In this document: positions 10,585 to 20,308 of the stretch, piece after piece
How the letters are laid out: every line of letters begins with the position of its first letter
How positions within the stretch are numbered: the stretch's first letter is position 1
Origin: Betaproteobacteria bacterium
GTDB taxonomy: Bacteria > Pseudomonadota > Gammaproteobacteria > Burkholderiales > Usitatibacteraceae
Length of the DNA: 64,000 nt
Reading direction: 5' to 3'
Assembly: GCA_016709665.1 (NCBI GenBank)
Contig: JADJMI010000018.1
Span: 1 to 64,000 of the forward strand
The notes under the pieces: model-generated
Told to the model about the DNA's origin: nothing
Seen by the model: the letters and a program-made list of their open reading frames with translations, nothing else
Databases searched by the model: none
Made by a program: the position numbers and the translations under genes

Positions 10585-10658
10585 CGGGCGGATCGTGAGG
10601 TCGAGACTCAAGGGGTGCGCGGGGCCGGAATTGTTGCAGCGCACATATTACCGGGCTC

Positions 10659-10791
10659 CGAAGGGGACGCACACATTCAGTTTCGGTGAAGGGGACGCAC
10701 GCCTTTACCTGTCCTGAAGGTGTGCGTCCCCTTCAGGGGGCCTGAAGGTGTGCGTCCCCTTCAGGGGGCCTGAAGGTGTGCGTCCCCTTCA
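10659..10791. repeat. Five-unit palindrome array, 28-nt period
   Basis: Units start at 10659, 10687, 10715, 10743 and 10771, all exactly 28 nt apart. The first two are in GGGGACGC orientation and the last three in GCGTCCCC orientation. The last three share an identical GGGGGCC-type spacer, which points to recent local duplication. The array ends six bases before the stop codon of the next minus-strand gene. Confidence 0.9.
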
Positions 10792-10796
10792 GGGGG

Positions 10797-13385
10797 TTAC
10801 TGCGCGAAGGCCTCGATGATGCCCACGCCGGTGGTGCCGTTCTTGCCGGAAACGATGGCGGTGTAAGCCCCCGGCGGCAGCGTGATGCGGATCACCGCCT
10901 CGCGGGTGTCCGCGGGAGCGAAGCCCGAAGCCTGGATAGCCGCCACGTCGGCCGGAAGGGTTTGCGCCTGCCAGTCGTCGTTGGTCGCGATCGGCGTCGG
11001 GCCGTTGAATAGCTGCAGCACCGGGTCCATCAGCGCGTTCGCGATCCCGAAGGGCACCAGGCTCGGACCCCGTGCGCGCACCGTCACCGTCTGCGGGCTT
11101 TCCCCTTGGATGATGAAGCCCCCGATCATCACGTCGCCCCCCGTGAGCACCTGTCCCCGCGTGGAGATGTTGGCGAGCGGCGCTTCGGGGCGGTCCACCT
11201 CGAAGACTTCGACGATTCCAACGCCCGTGACGCCACCCACGCCGGAGACCACCGCCGTATAGGCACCCGGCGAAAGCGTGACGAGGATCGCCGATTCCAG
11301 CGGGCTCGAAGGCGCGAAACCGGAAGCGGTGAGATCCGCGGCGTTGGCGGCCGTGCCCCAGTCGTCGCTCGTGGCGATCACGGTCGCCCCCGAAAACAGC
11401 TGCATCATCGGGTTCGCCAGGGCGTTGGCGATGCCGAAGGGAACGAGCGAAGGGCCTCGTGCGCGCACCACCACCGTCTTCGGTTGCGACCCGCCGATGA
11501 TGAACCCGCCGATCAGCACGTCGTTCCCGGTGAGCACCTGCATCCGCGTCGAGATGTTCGCGAGGCGTGAGATCGAAGCATTCAGCCTGAACTGCGCCCC
11601 CACGCTCTTCGCCGCATCCATCGTCACGTTGCAGGCGCCGGTGCCCGTGCACGCGCCCGTCCAGCCATCGAAGAACGAACCGGCGACAGGCGTCGCGGCA
11701 AGAGCCACCGAGACGCCCGAATCGAAGTCCGCATGGCAAGTCGAGCCGCACGCGACCCCGGCCGGCGTCGAAACGACCGACCCGCCACCGCCGCCCGCCT
11801 TCGAAACCGCAAGCGTGAAAGTCACGCGCGCGAAGGTCGCGGTCACGGCCTTCGCGGCATCCATCGTGACGGCGCATGTTCCCGTTCCGGCACAACTCCC
11901 GCCCGACCATCCCGAGAAGACCGAGCCGGCATCGGCCACGGCGGCTAGCGTGACGACGGTTCGCGAGGCGAACTCGGCCTGGCACATTGCGCCGCAGGCG
12001 ATCTCGCCCGTGCCGGAGTTCACCGTGCCCGTGCCGGTTCCGTCCCGCGTGACGGTGAGGGAGAAAGCCAGGGGCGCGGCAATGGCGAACGTGGCCGTGA
12101 CGCCCTGCGCCTGGCTCATCGTGACGATGCAAGCCCCGGTGCCGGCACACCCCGCGCCGCTCCAGCCCGCGAAAAGGGACCCCGCCTCCGCCAGCGCCTC
12201 GAGCGTGACGGAGGTACCCAGGTCGAAAACGTAGGAGCAGGCGGCCCCGCAATCGATGCCGGCAGGTGTCGAGGAGACCGTGCCCGCGCCGTTGCCCGCG
12301 CGTGAAAGCGTGAGCGGGAAGGCGATCGGCGCGTCGAGGGCGAACGTGGCCGTCACGTGGGCGGCGGCGCTCATGGGAACGGTGCAGGTGCCCGTGCCGG
12401 CGCAGCCGGCGCCGCTCCAGCCGGTGAAGGTCGAGCCCGCGTCGGCCGTGGCCGTCAGGGTGATGGGGACATTCGCCGCGAAGGTGCCCCAGCAGGCGGC
12501 GCCGCAGGCGATGCCGGCGGGCGCCGAGGTGACGCCGCCCGAACCGGTGCCGCGACGGTAAACCGACAAGGAGAACGTCGCCGGCGCCTGGGGCAGGAAG
12601 GTCGCGCTCACCTGGGTGGCGTTCTCCAACGTCACGGTGCACGACCCCGCGCCCGTGCACGCGCCGTTCCAGCCGGCGAACGTGGAGCCCGCCGTGGGTG
12701 TCGCGATCAGCGTCACCGTCGTACCCGTCCCGAAGTCCGCCGCGCAGGTCGCGCCGCAATCGATGACCGGCGGGTCCGAGGAGACGGTGCCCGAGCCCGC
12801 CCCGTCCTTCGATACCGACAGCGTGGCCGTCGGCAGGGCCATCAGGTCCACGTGACCGAAGATGCCGATGAGCGGGCACGACTGGGGCATCGTCGCGGGG
12901 TGGAGCGTGATCGTGCCCAGCGGGTTGCCGGGCGGCACGTACGAAGGCCCGTTCGCGGGGAAGGCGAGGTAGGCGGACGCGCCACTCGCCGCGGGGCAGG
13001 CCACGTCGCCGCGCACGATCCAGAAGGGCGCCACGGTCGTGTCGGCGTAGTAGCCCGCGTCACGCATGCTGAGCACCGCGCCATAGGTGCCGGCCGGAAC
13101 GTCGGCGTACGGCGCGTAGACGGCCTCGATGTCGCAGCCGGCACCGCCCGGGAACGTGATCGCGCCGATGACGGGGCCGGTGTGCGTCTCGATGCGCACG
13201 AGCGAAGGCGCCGCCGTGGCGGGCTGGACGCAGCCCGTGGTGCTGATGAGTTCGCCGCGCGTTCCTTCGTAGAGGTTGGCGGCGACCCGGGTCAGGTTTC
13301 CGGAGAAAAACGTGGCGGCTACGGCGATGCCGGGGGAGGCGAGGGTGATCGCCAGGGCGGCGATCGTGGAGCGGAGCATCTGCAT
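10797..13385 (-). CDS. Secreted protein with five InlB-B-like repeats and tail A/B pair
   Basis: The protein has 862 residues. The signal peptide is MQMLRSTIAALAITLASPG, ending near AVA. An N-terminal domain of about 190 residues, not recognised, is followed by five roughly 80-residue bacterial repeats of the divergent InlB B-repeat type. Each has the pattern CGAxC..F..G..V.L.A....GS.F.GW.G.C.G.G.C.VTM. Cysteines are paired within each repeat, which suggests extracytoplasmic disulphides. Tail A and tail B follow, ending IIEAFAQ. In other bacteria these repeats form elongated stalks on surface proteins, so a stalk role is inferred here. The start at 13385 is supported by a GGGAA upstream; an ATG two codons later is also possible. 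Confidence 0.85.
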   Translation of the reverse strand: MQMLRSTIAALAITLASPGIAVAATFFSGNLTRVAANLYEGTRGELISTTGCVQPATAAPSLVRIETHTGPVIGAITFPGGAGCDIEAVYAPYADVPAGTYGAVLSMRDAGYYADTTVAPFWIVRGDVACPAASGASAYLAFPANGPSYVPPGNPLGTITLHPATMPQSCPLIGIFGHVDLMALPTATLSVSKDGAGSGTVSSDPPVIDCGATCAADFGTGTTVTLIATPTAGSTFAGWNGACTGAGSCTVTLENATQVSATFLPQAPATFSLSVYRRGTGSGGVTSAPAGIACGAACWGTFAANVPITLTATADAGSTFTGWSGAGCAGTGTCTVPMSAAAHVTATFALDAPIAFPLTLSRAGNGAGTVSSTPAGIDCGAACSYVFDLGTSVTLEALAEAGSLFAGWSGAGCAGTGACIVTMSQAQGVTATFAIAAPLAFSLTVTRDGTGTGTVNSGTGEIACGAMCQAEFASRTVVTLAAVADAGSVFSGWSGGSCAGTGTCAVTMDAAKAVTATFARVTFTLAVSKAGGGGGSVVSTPAGVACGSTCHADFDSGVSVALAATPVAGSFFDGWTGACTGTGACNVTMDAAKSVGAQFRLNASISRLANISTRMQVLTGNDVLIGGFIIGGSQPKTVVVRARGPSLVPFGIANALANPMMQLFSGATVIATSDDWGTAANAADLTASGFAPSSPLESAILVTLSPGAYTAVVSGVGGVTGVGIVEVFEVDRPEAPLANISTRGQVLTGGDVMIGGFIIQGESPQTVTVRARGPSLVPFGIANALMDPVLQLFNGPTPIATNDDWQAQTLPADVAAIQASGFAPADTREAVIRITLPPGAYTAIVSGKNGTTGVGIIEAFAQ

Positions 13386-13526
13386 TCGGTTCCCGCCGGG
13401 CCAGCAACGTCCGGCGGCGATTACCGTTCAAGCTACGCCTCCCGCAATACACCCAAATGTCGTGGGGATTTCACCCGAAACAGGCGCGGCTCCCCATTCC
13501 CGGCCCGCTGGCCCGGAACCTGCCCG

Positions 13527-15293
13527 CTACAGCGCGAACACCTCCACGATGCCCACGCCCGTCCCGCCATCCGAGCCGGTGACGATGGCCGTATAGGCAC
13601 CGGGTGGCAGCGTGACGAGGATGGCCGCTTCGAGCGTGTTTCCCGGCGCGAAGCCGCTCGCCGCGACCGCGGCCTGATTGGTCGCCGACTGCCAGTTGTC
13701 GTTCACCGCGATCGCGCTCGCCCCCGCGAAGAGCTGCAGCATCGGGTTGGCGAGCGGGTTGGCGATGCCGGCGGCCGCGAGCGAGGGGCCGCGCGCGCGG
13801 ACGAGGACCGTTTGCGGCCGCGTGCCCTGGATGACGAACCCCCCGATCATCACGTCGTTGCCCGTGAGCACCTGCCCGCGCGTGGCGATGTTGATGAGCG
13901 GCATGTCCAGGCGGTCCACCTCGAAGACCTCGACGATGCCCACGCCCGAGGTGCCGCCCGCCCCGGCGACGATCGCGGTGTAGGCGCCGGGCGCGAGCGT
14001 CGCGAGCACCGCGGATTCCTGCGCGTTCGCCGGCGCGAAGCCCGAGGACTGGATGGCCGCCGCGTTGGCCGCCTGGCCCCAGTCGTCGTTCGTCGCGATC
14101 ACCGTGGCGCCGGAGACGAGCTGCAGCGTGGGGTTGGCGAGCGCGTTCGCGATGCCGAAGGGAACCAGCGAGGGGCCGCGCGCGCGCACGACGACCGTCT
14201 TGGGCGCGCTGCCGCCGATGATGAAGCCGCCGATCAGCACGTCGTTGCCGGTGAGCACCTGCATGCGCGTGGAGATGTTCGCGAGGCGCGGGAACGCGGT
14301 GGGCGCGGGCACGAGCGCCTGGCCGCTGTTCGCATCCACCTGCATCGCGTCGGCGTTCACGGCCTCGAAGTTGGCGCCGGCGATGGAGCCGAGCTCGGAG
14401 AACACGGCGTCGGGCCAGCTCGCGCTCGAGACGCCCTGGAAGAACCAGTTGCTGCCGCCGTCCGCGAGGATGAACCCGTACTTCTTGAGCGCCGTGAGGA
14501 TGACGCGCGTGGGCTGCGAGTAAGGCGTCACGTCGAACGAGGCCTTCAGGCGGAAGCGCGCGCCCATGGGCGGACGCGCGCCCGAGGTGTTCGTGCCCGA
14601 GGCGTGGCGGCCGGGCCAGAGGTACTTCTGGCCGCCGGTGGCCGCGTCGCGTCCCCAGATCTGCACGGCGGTCATGCGGATGGCGTGGGTGATCTCGCCC
14701 GCGACCACTTCCTCCCAGCGCACCAGGCCCGGGAAGATCGGCAGGCCCGCGGCATCGGCGGAGGTCCACCCGGCCTGGCGCAGCGGCCCGTTCGTCTTCA
14801 GGTCGAATCGCGCCCAGGACGTGGCGCTCCAGTTGGTGCCGCCGTTGACCGGGAAGGCCTGGTAGAGCTCGTACAGGATGCAGTTGTTGGTCTCGATCAC
14901 GAGCACGTGGCGGTCCGCGCCCGAGGGGGCGCCCAGGCCGCCTTCCACCGGCGCGTCGACCGGGATGGGGAAGGGGACGTTGTCGCTTTCGTCGTCGAAG
15001 GCCCCCGCGTTCGGGATGATGAGGGACGCCGGATGCGCCCCGTTCACCGTGGCGAACGGAATGCCGAAGTTGTCGGCCAGGTTGTTGCCCCAGTCCGCGT
15101 GCAGCCGCGCGGTGTTGCCGACGGTGGCCACCCAGTCGGTCGAGCGCGGGTGGACCGGCAGCGCGTCGATGGGCGTGTTCCAGTGGTTGTCGGCGGGGAA
15201 GACCTGGCACCCGCCGACGGTGGGGGGCGCGGCGAGGGCCGGCAGCGCGGCGGAGGCGAGCGCGAACAGGGCGCAGAAGCGAAGCGGGATCAT
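13527..15293 (-). CDS. Secreted protein of unknown family with tail A/B pair
   Basis: The protein has 588 residues. The signal peptide is MIPLRFCALFALASAALPALA and the start is preceded by GGAGTCC. The mature N-terminus (GGCQVFPADNHWNTPID) opens a roughly 310-residue domain seen in secreted proteins of unknown function. It contains HVLVIETNNCILYELYQAF, AGEITHAIRMT and GARFRLKASFD. I cannot name the activity. The tryptophan- and histidine-rich layout suggests a lectin-like or hydrolase-like fold, but this is weak. Tail A starts at RLANISTRMQVLTGNDV and tail B ends VEVFAL, a small departure from the common VEVFAQ. The gene is followed by a second minus-strand tail-bearing gene, each probably with its own promoter. 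Confidence 0.8.
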   Translation of the reverse strand: MIPLRFCALFALASAALPALAAPPTVGGCQVFPADNHWNTPIDALPVHPRSTDWVATVGNTARLHADWGNNLADNFGIPFATVNGAHPASLIIPNAGAFDDESDNVPFPIPVDAPVEGGLGAPSGADRHVLVIETNNCILYELYQAFPVNGGTNWSATSWARFDLKTNGPLRQAGWTSADAAGLPIFPGLVRWEEVVAGEITHAIRMTAVQIWGRDAATGGQKYLWPGRHASGTNTSGARPPMGARFRLKASFDVTPYSQPTRVILTALKKYGFILADGGSNWFFQGVSSASWPDAVFSELGSIAGANFEAVNADAMQVDANSGQALVPAPTAFPRLANISTRMQVLTGNDVLIGGFIIGGSAPKTVVVRARGPSLVPFGIANALANPTLQLVSGATVIATNDDWGQAANAAAIQSSGFAPANAQESAVLATLAPGAYTAIVAGAGGTSGVGIVEVFEVDRLDMPLINIATRGQVLTGNDVMIGGFVIQGTRPQTVLVRARGPSLAAAGIANPLANPMLQLFAGASAIAVNDNWQSATNQAAVAASGFAPGNTLEAAILVTLPPGAYTAIVTGSDGGTGVGIVEVFAL

Positions 15294-15370
15294 GGAGGAC
15301 TCCTCCTGGATGAACGCCCGATGGTCCGTCGCCGCCGCGAGGGCCGCAAGGGAATTTTCGGCGCGGTGGC

Positions 15371-17315
15371 CTACTGCAGGAATATTTCGACGATCGACAC
15401 GCCGGTCGTGCCGCCCGCGCCCGAGACGACGGCGGTGTACGCGCCAGGGTCCAGGGTGAGCAGCAGGGCGGACTCCGCCGGGCTCGTCGGCGCGAAGCCT
15501 CGCGAGGCGACGGCGCCCGCGCTGTTGTTGCCCGTCTGCCAGTCGTCGTTGGTCGCGACCAACGACGCGCCGGCGAAAATCGAGAGCGAGGGGTTGGCCA
15601 GCGGGTTCGCGATGCCAAAGGGGGCGAGGGAAGGGCCCCGGGCCCGGACGACCACCGTCCGCGGCCCCGTGCCCTGGATGATGAAGCCGCCGATCAGCAC
15701 GTCCGACCCCGAGGCCACGCGGCCCCGCGTGGAAATGTTCAGGAGCGGCACCGCGGCCGCATCGACCTCGAACACCTCCACGATCGCGACGCCGGTGCCG
15801 CCGGCCGCGCCCGAGACCACCACGGTGTAGCCGCCCGGCGGCAGCGTCACGAGCGCGGCCGATTCGAGCGGGTCCGCCGGCGCGAAGCCCGAGGCCTGGA
15901 TGGCGGCGGCGTTCGCGGCCTGGCCCCAGTCGTCATTGGAGGCGAGGACCGTCTGGCCGGTGACGAGTTGCAGGGTCGGGTTCGCGAGCGGGTTGGCGAT
16001 GCCCTGCGCGGCGAGCGAAGGGCCGCGCGCGCGCACGACGACCGTCTTCGCCTGCGAGCCGCCGATGATGAAGCCGCCGATCATCACGTCCTCGCCCGTG
16101 AGCGATTGCCCGCGCGTCGAGAGGTTGGCGAGCCGCGGCGGGTTCGTCGCGGCGGGCGTGAGCCGCACGATGCTGCCGCTCGCGATGTTGGCGGCGTAGA
16201 GCTCGCCGTTCTCGTCCTCGCCGAAGGTCGAGAGGTTCCCCACGGTCGCCACCTGCGTGGTCGTCCACGCGCCGCCGGCGCCGGGCTCCGCGGCCCAGAC
16301 GCGGCCGCTGCCGAAATCGCCGTAGACGTAGAAGCCGGCGAGCCCCGGCACGGAACCGCCGCGGTAGCGGTAGCCGCCCGTCACCGACACGCCACCGGCC
16401 GCGTCGTGCGCGTATTCGAGGATCGGCGGCGTGTGGTTCGCCAGGCTGCAGTTCGAGGACGGGTTGTGGCAGGCGCTGCCTTCGAAGACGCTCCAGCCGT
16501 AATTGCGACCGCCCGGCGTGCCCGCGGGCTGGAAATCGATCTCCTCGCGCGCCCTGGCCCACGTCGCCGATGAAGTGATCGCCCGTGAGCCGGTCGAAAC
16601 TGAAGCGCCACGGATTGCGCAGGCCGTAGGCCCAGATCTCGCCGCGCCGGCCCGCCTGGCCGATGAACGGATTCCCCGCGGGGTTGCCGTAGGGCGGCGT
16701 GCCGTTCACGTCGATCCGCAGGATCTTGCCGCGCAGGTCGTTCAGGTTCTGGCCCGTGGCGAACGGATCGCCCCCGCCGCCGCCGTCGCCCACGCCGATG
16801 TACAGGTAGCCGTCCGGTCCGAAGGCGATCTTGCCGCCGTTGTGGTTCGCCTGTTGCGGATGCGGAATGGTGATCAGGACCGTCGCCGACGCGGTGTCGG
16901 CCCGGTCCGGATTCGCCGCCGAGCGCGTGTAGCGCGCGACGACGATCTCGTTGCCGCCGCCGTCGCCGGCGAGCGCCCGGGTGTAGAAGACGAAGAACTG
17001 CCCGTTCGTCGCGAACGCGGGATGGAAGGCGAGCCCCAGCAGGCCCTGCTCGCCGCCGGTGCGCACCGGGCCGCCGCTGCCGGGGGAGATGTCGAGGAAG
17101 GGGGTCGCGACGAGCGCGCCGTTCCTCACGATGCGGATTCGCCCGCCCTGCTCGACGACGAAGAGCCGCCCGGAAAAATCGTTGGCGTGCACGATCTCCA
17201 CGGGCGCGGCCAGGCCGGAGACGAACGGCGTGGGCGTGAGCGCGGGCGGCGCGGCGAGCGCGCAGGAGGCGGCCAGCAGGGCGGCGCCGCAGAACGGGCG
17301 GACAAGGCGGGGCAT
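15371..17315 (-). pseudogene. PQQ-type glucose/sorbosone dehydrogenase-like protein with tail A/B pair, frameshifted
   Basis: The ATG at 17315 has GAGGA upstream and begins a signal peptide (MPRLVRPFCGAALLAASCAL). The N-terminal frame shows the six-bladed soluble aldose dehydrogenase family. Motifs include GGEQGLLGLAFHPAF, HNGGKIAFGPDGYLYIG, LRGKILRIDVNG and WAYGLRNPWRFSFD. At about 16550 the conserved GDVGQxAREEIDF motif is broken: two bases (GC) are missing from a GC run and the frame changes. The other frame continues through NYGWSVFEG, YRYRGGSVPGLAGFYVYGDF and then tails A and B. Periplasmic or surface sugar oxidation with PQQ is the family role, and no PQQ genes are near. The two-base loss looks like a sequencing error. 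Confidence 0.8.
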
Positions 17316-17451
17316 GGCTTTCCTCGGGATCGGTCGACAGGAAGTACGGCCGATTCTAGGCGGCGGATGCCACCGCGCCACGACCGTTCGTCGGATGTCG
17401 CCTCCGGGCTACAGGCGGGGCGCCGGGTGACGCGAAAGGCAAGGCGAGGGG

Positions 17452-20286
17452 CTACGGCTGCGCGAACACCTCGATGATGCCCACGCCCGTCGTGCTGCCC
17501 GCGCCGGTCACGATGGCCGTGTAGGCGCCCGGAGCGAGCGTTACGCGGATCGCGGACTCGAGCGCGTTCGAAGGCGCGAAGCCCGAGGCCTGGATCGCCG
17601 CCGCGTCGCCGGCCACCGTCTGCACCTGCCAGTCGTCGTTGCTCGCGACCGGCGTGGCGCCCGAGTAGAGCAGCAGCACGGGGTTCGCGAGCGCGCCGGG
17701 CACGCCGGCCGCCGTGAGCGAGGGGCCGCGCGCGCGCACCACCACGGTCTGCGGGGTGTCTCCCTGGATGATGAAGCCGCCTATCATGACGTCGTTGCCG
17801 GTGAGCACCTGGCCCCGCGTGGAGATGTTGATGAGAGGGGCGTCGGGCAGGTCGACTTCGAACACCTCGACGATGCCCACGCCCGTGCCTCCCGCGGTGC
17901 CCGTCACGATGGCGGTGTAGGCGCCCGGCGCGAGCGTCGTGTGGATCGCGGCCTCGAGGGCGTTCGAAGGGGCGAAACCCGAGGCCTGGACCGCCGCGGC
18001 GTTCGTGGCGTCCTGCCAGTTGTCGTTGGTCGCGAGCGGCGTCGCGCCTGAGTAGAGCAGCAGCACGGGGTTCGCGAGCGCGCCGGGCACGCCGGCCGCG
18101 GTGAGCGAGGGGCCGCGTGCGCGCACGACCACGGTCTTCGACTGCGTCCCGCCGATGATGAAGCCGCCGATCATGACGTCGTTGCCGGTGAGCACCTGCA
18201 TGCGCGTCGAGATGTTGGCGAGGCGCGCGGGGTTCGTCGAGAGGGTGCCCTTGCGGATCGCGAAGTTGCTGCGGTCGGCCACGTAGAGGTTGCCGCTCGT
18301 GTCGACCGTGACGTCCTTCGGGTTGAAGAAGCGTGACGCCGTGCCCACGCCATCCGTCGAGCCGACGCTGCGGGCCGCGCCGCCGACCGTCGTCACGACG
18401 CCCGCCGCCGTGACGCTGCGGATCGTCTGGTTGTCGGTGTCGGCGACGTGGACGGTACCGGTCGCATCGACGGCGACCCCGCTCGGAAAGCGGAAAGTGG
18501 CCGCGGTGCCCGTGCCGTCGGCGTTGCCCGCGAGGCCGCTGCCCGCGAGCGTGGTGACCACGCCCGCCGGCGTGATCTTGCGGATGGCGTGGTTGCCGTG
18601 ATCGCAGACGTACAGGTTGCCGGCGGAATCGACCGTGACGTCGAAGGGCACCAGGAACCGGGCCGCGGTGCCGGTGGCGTCCACGAATCCGGGGGCGCCG
18701 AGCGTGCCCGCGAGGGTGGTGACCACGCCGGCCGGCGTGATCTTGCGGATGGTCTCGCCGTCGACCGCGTACACGTTGCCGCCCGTATCGACGGCGAGGC
18801 CGTAGAGGCCGCTGAAACGCGCCGCGGCGCCGGTGCCGTTGGTCGCGCCCGACAGGCCGGCCGTGCCCGCGATCGTGGTGACCACGCCCGCCGCGGTGAT
18901 CTTCCTCACGGTGTGGTTGCCCGAATCCGCCAGGTACACCGTGCCGGCGCTGTCGGCCGCGATGCCGAACGGGGCAAAGAATCGCGCTGCCGCGCCCGTG
19001 CCGTCGGCGCTGCCGAAACTGCCCTGGGTGCCCGCGAGCGTCGTGACCACGCCGGCCGGCGTGATTTTGCGCACGGTGTGGTCGGCCGCGTCGGCCACGT
19101 AGAGGTTGCCGCTGCCGTCGGAGGCCACGGTGTACGGGTCCTCGAAGCGCGCCGCGCTGCCCGTGCCGTCCACGGCGCTGCTGCGGCCCGCCAGCCCCGC
19201 GAGCGTCGTGACGGCCCCGGCCGTGTCGATGGCGCGGATCGTGTTGCTGGCCGTGTCGGCCACCAGCAGGTTGCCGCCCGCGTCGGAGGACACGCTGGAG
19301 GGGTAGAAGAAGCGTGCGACGGATCCGGTGCCATCGGCGATGCCGGGCACGCCGGCGGAGCCGGCGAGTGTGCTCACGGTGCCGCCCGAGATCTTGCGGA
19401 TGGCGTGGTTGCCGTAGTCGGCCACGTAGACGTTGCCGCTGCCATCGACGGCCACGCCGCGGGGCTCGCGGAAGCGCGCCAGGCCGATCGCGGCGCCGTT
19501 GGTGTTGCCCGAGAAGCCGGCGATGCCTGCGAGCGTGGTCACCACGCCGCCGGGCGTGATCAACCGGATCGTGTGGTTCGACGAATCCGCGACATAGACG
19601 TTGCCGGACGAATCGACCGCGACGCCCTGCGGTTCGCGAAACCGCGCGGCCGTCCCCGTGCCGTCGGCGTTGCCGCCGGTACCCGTCGTGCCCGCGAGCG
19701 TGGTCACCACGCCCGCAGGCGTGATCTTGCGGATGGCGTGGTTCTGGTAGTCCGCCACGTAGACGTTGCCGTCGACGTCGGTGGCGACGCCGCGCGGCTC
19801 GTCGAAGCGCGCGGCCGTGCCCGTGCCGTCCGCAGTGCCGGCCGTCGCGCTCCCGGCGAACGTGGTGACGATTCCGCCGGGCGCGATCTTGCGGATGCGG
19901 TTGCCGGCGGTGTCGGCCACGTACACGTTGCCGTTGGGGTCGACCGCGACGCCATAGGGGTCGGTGAATCGCGCCGCGGCACCCGTGCCATCGATGCCGC
20001 CCTGGTTGCCCGCGGTGCCCGCGTAGGTGGTCACCACCCCGGCCGAGGTCACGAGCCGGATCGTGCTGTTGGAGGCGTCCGCCACGTAGGCCACCCCGCC
20101 GCTGCCCCGCGCGATGCCCCGCGGCGCGTAGAACTGCGCTGCCGCGCCGGTGGCATCGATGCTGCGCACCACGGCCCCGGGCGTTCCCGCGAGGGTGGAC
20201 CAGGTGAAGCCGGCGGAAGAAGCGACGAGAGGCGCTGCCGCGAGCAGCCCCGCAACCAGGAATGTCCGGAACCGCTTCGCGCGCAT
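17452..20286 (-). CDS. Secreted 12-blade NHL-repeat protein with tail A/B pair
   Basis: The protein has 944 residues. The ATG at 20286 (MRAKRFRTFLVAGLLAAAP) is chosen because it gives a signal peptide and has GGAGG upstream; the frame is open farther back. Twelve NHL repeats follow the pattern F..P.GVAVD..GNVYVAD..NH.IRKITPAGVVTTLAG, enough for two six-bladed beta-propellers. Tails A and B occupy the last 250 residues. NHL propellers usually bind proteins, RNA or glycans; the ligand here is unknown. The gene lies 22 bases after ilvD on the same strand and could be read through from it, though the functions are unrelated. Confidence 0.88.
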   Translation of the reverse strand: MRAKRFRTFLVAGLLAAAPLVASSAGFTWSTLAGTPGAVVRSIDATGAAAQFYAPRGIARGSGGVAYVADASNSTIRLVTSAGVVTTYAGTAGNQGGIDGTGAAARFTDPYGVAVDPNGNVYVADTAGNRIRKIAPGGIVTTFAGSATAGTADGTGTAARFDEPRGVATDVDGNVYVADYQNHAIRKITPAGVVTTLAGTTGTGGNADGTGTAARFREPQGVAVDSSGNVYVADSSNHTIRLITPGGVVTTLAGIAGFSGNTNGAAIGLARFREPRGVAVDGSGNVYVADYGNHAIRKISGGTVSTLAGSAGVPGIADGTGSVARFFYPSSVSSDAGGNLLVADTASNTIRAIDTAGAVTTLAGLAGRSSAVDGTGSAARFEDPYTVASDGSGNLYVADAADHTVRKITPAGVVTTLAGTQGSFGSADGTGAAARFFAPFGIAADSAGTVYLADSGNHTVRKITAAGVVTTIAGTAGLSGATNGTGAAARFSGLYGLAVDTGGNVYAVDGETIRKITPAGVVTTLAGTLGAPGFVDATGTAARFLVPFDVTVDSAGNLYVCDHGNHAIRKITPAGVVTTLAGSGLAGNADGTGTAATFRFPSGVAVDATGTVHVADTDNQTIRSVTAAGVVTTVGGAARSVGSTDGVGTASRFFNPKDVTVDTSGNLYVADRSNFAIRKGTLSTNPARLANISTRMQVLTGNDVMIGGFIIGGTQSKTVVVRARGPSLTAAGVPGALANPVLLLYSGATPLATNDNWQDATNAAAVQASGFAPSNALEAAIHTTLAPGAYTAIVTGTAGGTGVGIVEVFEVDLPDAPLINISTRGQVLTGNDVMIGGFIIQGDTPQTVVVRARGPSLTAAGVPGALANPVLLLYSGATPVASNDDWQVQTVAGDAAAIQASGFAPSNALESAIRVTLAPGAYTAIVTGAGSTTGVGIIEVFAQP

Positions 20287-20308
20287 GGCGCCCTCCGCAA
20301 TGCCAACG

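Noticed and set aside
17452..20286. Operon of ilvD with the NHL protein
   Set aside because: The gap is short (22 bases), but the functions are unrelated and the NHL gene has its own good ribosome site. Read-through is possible but not supported.
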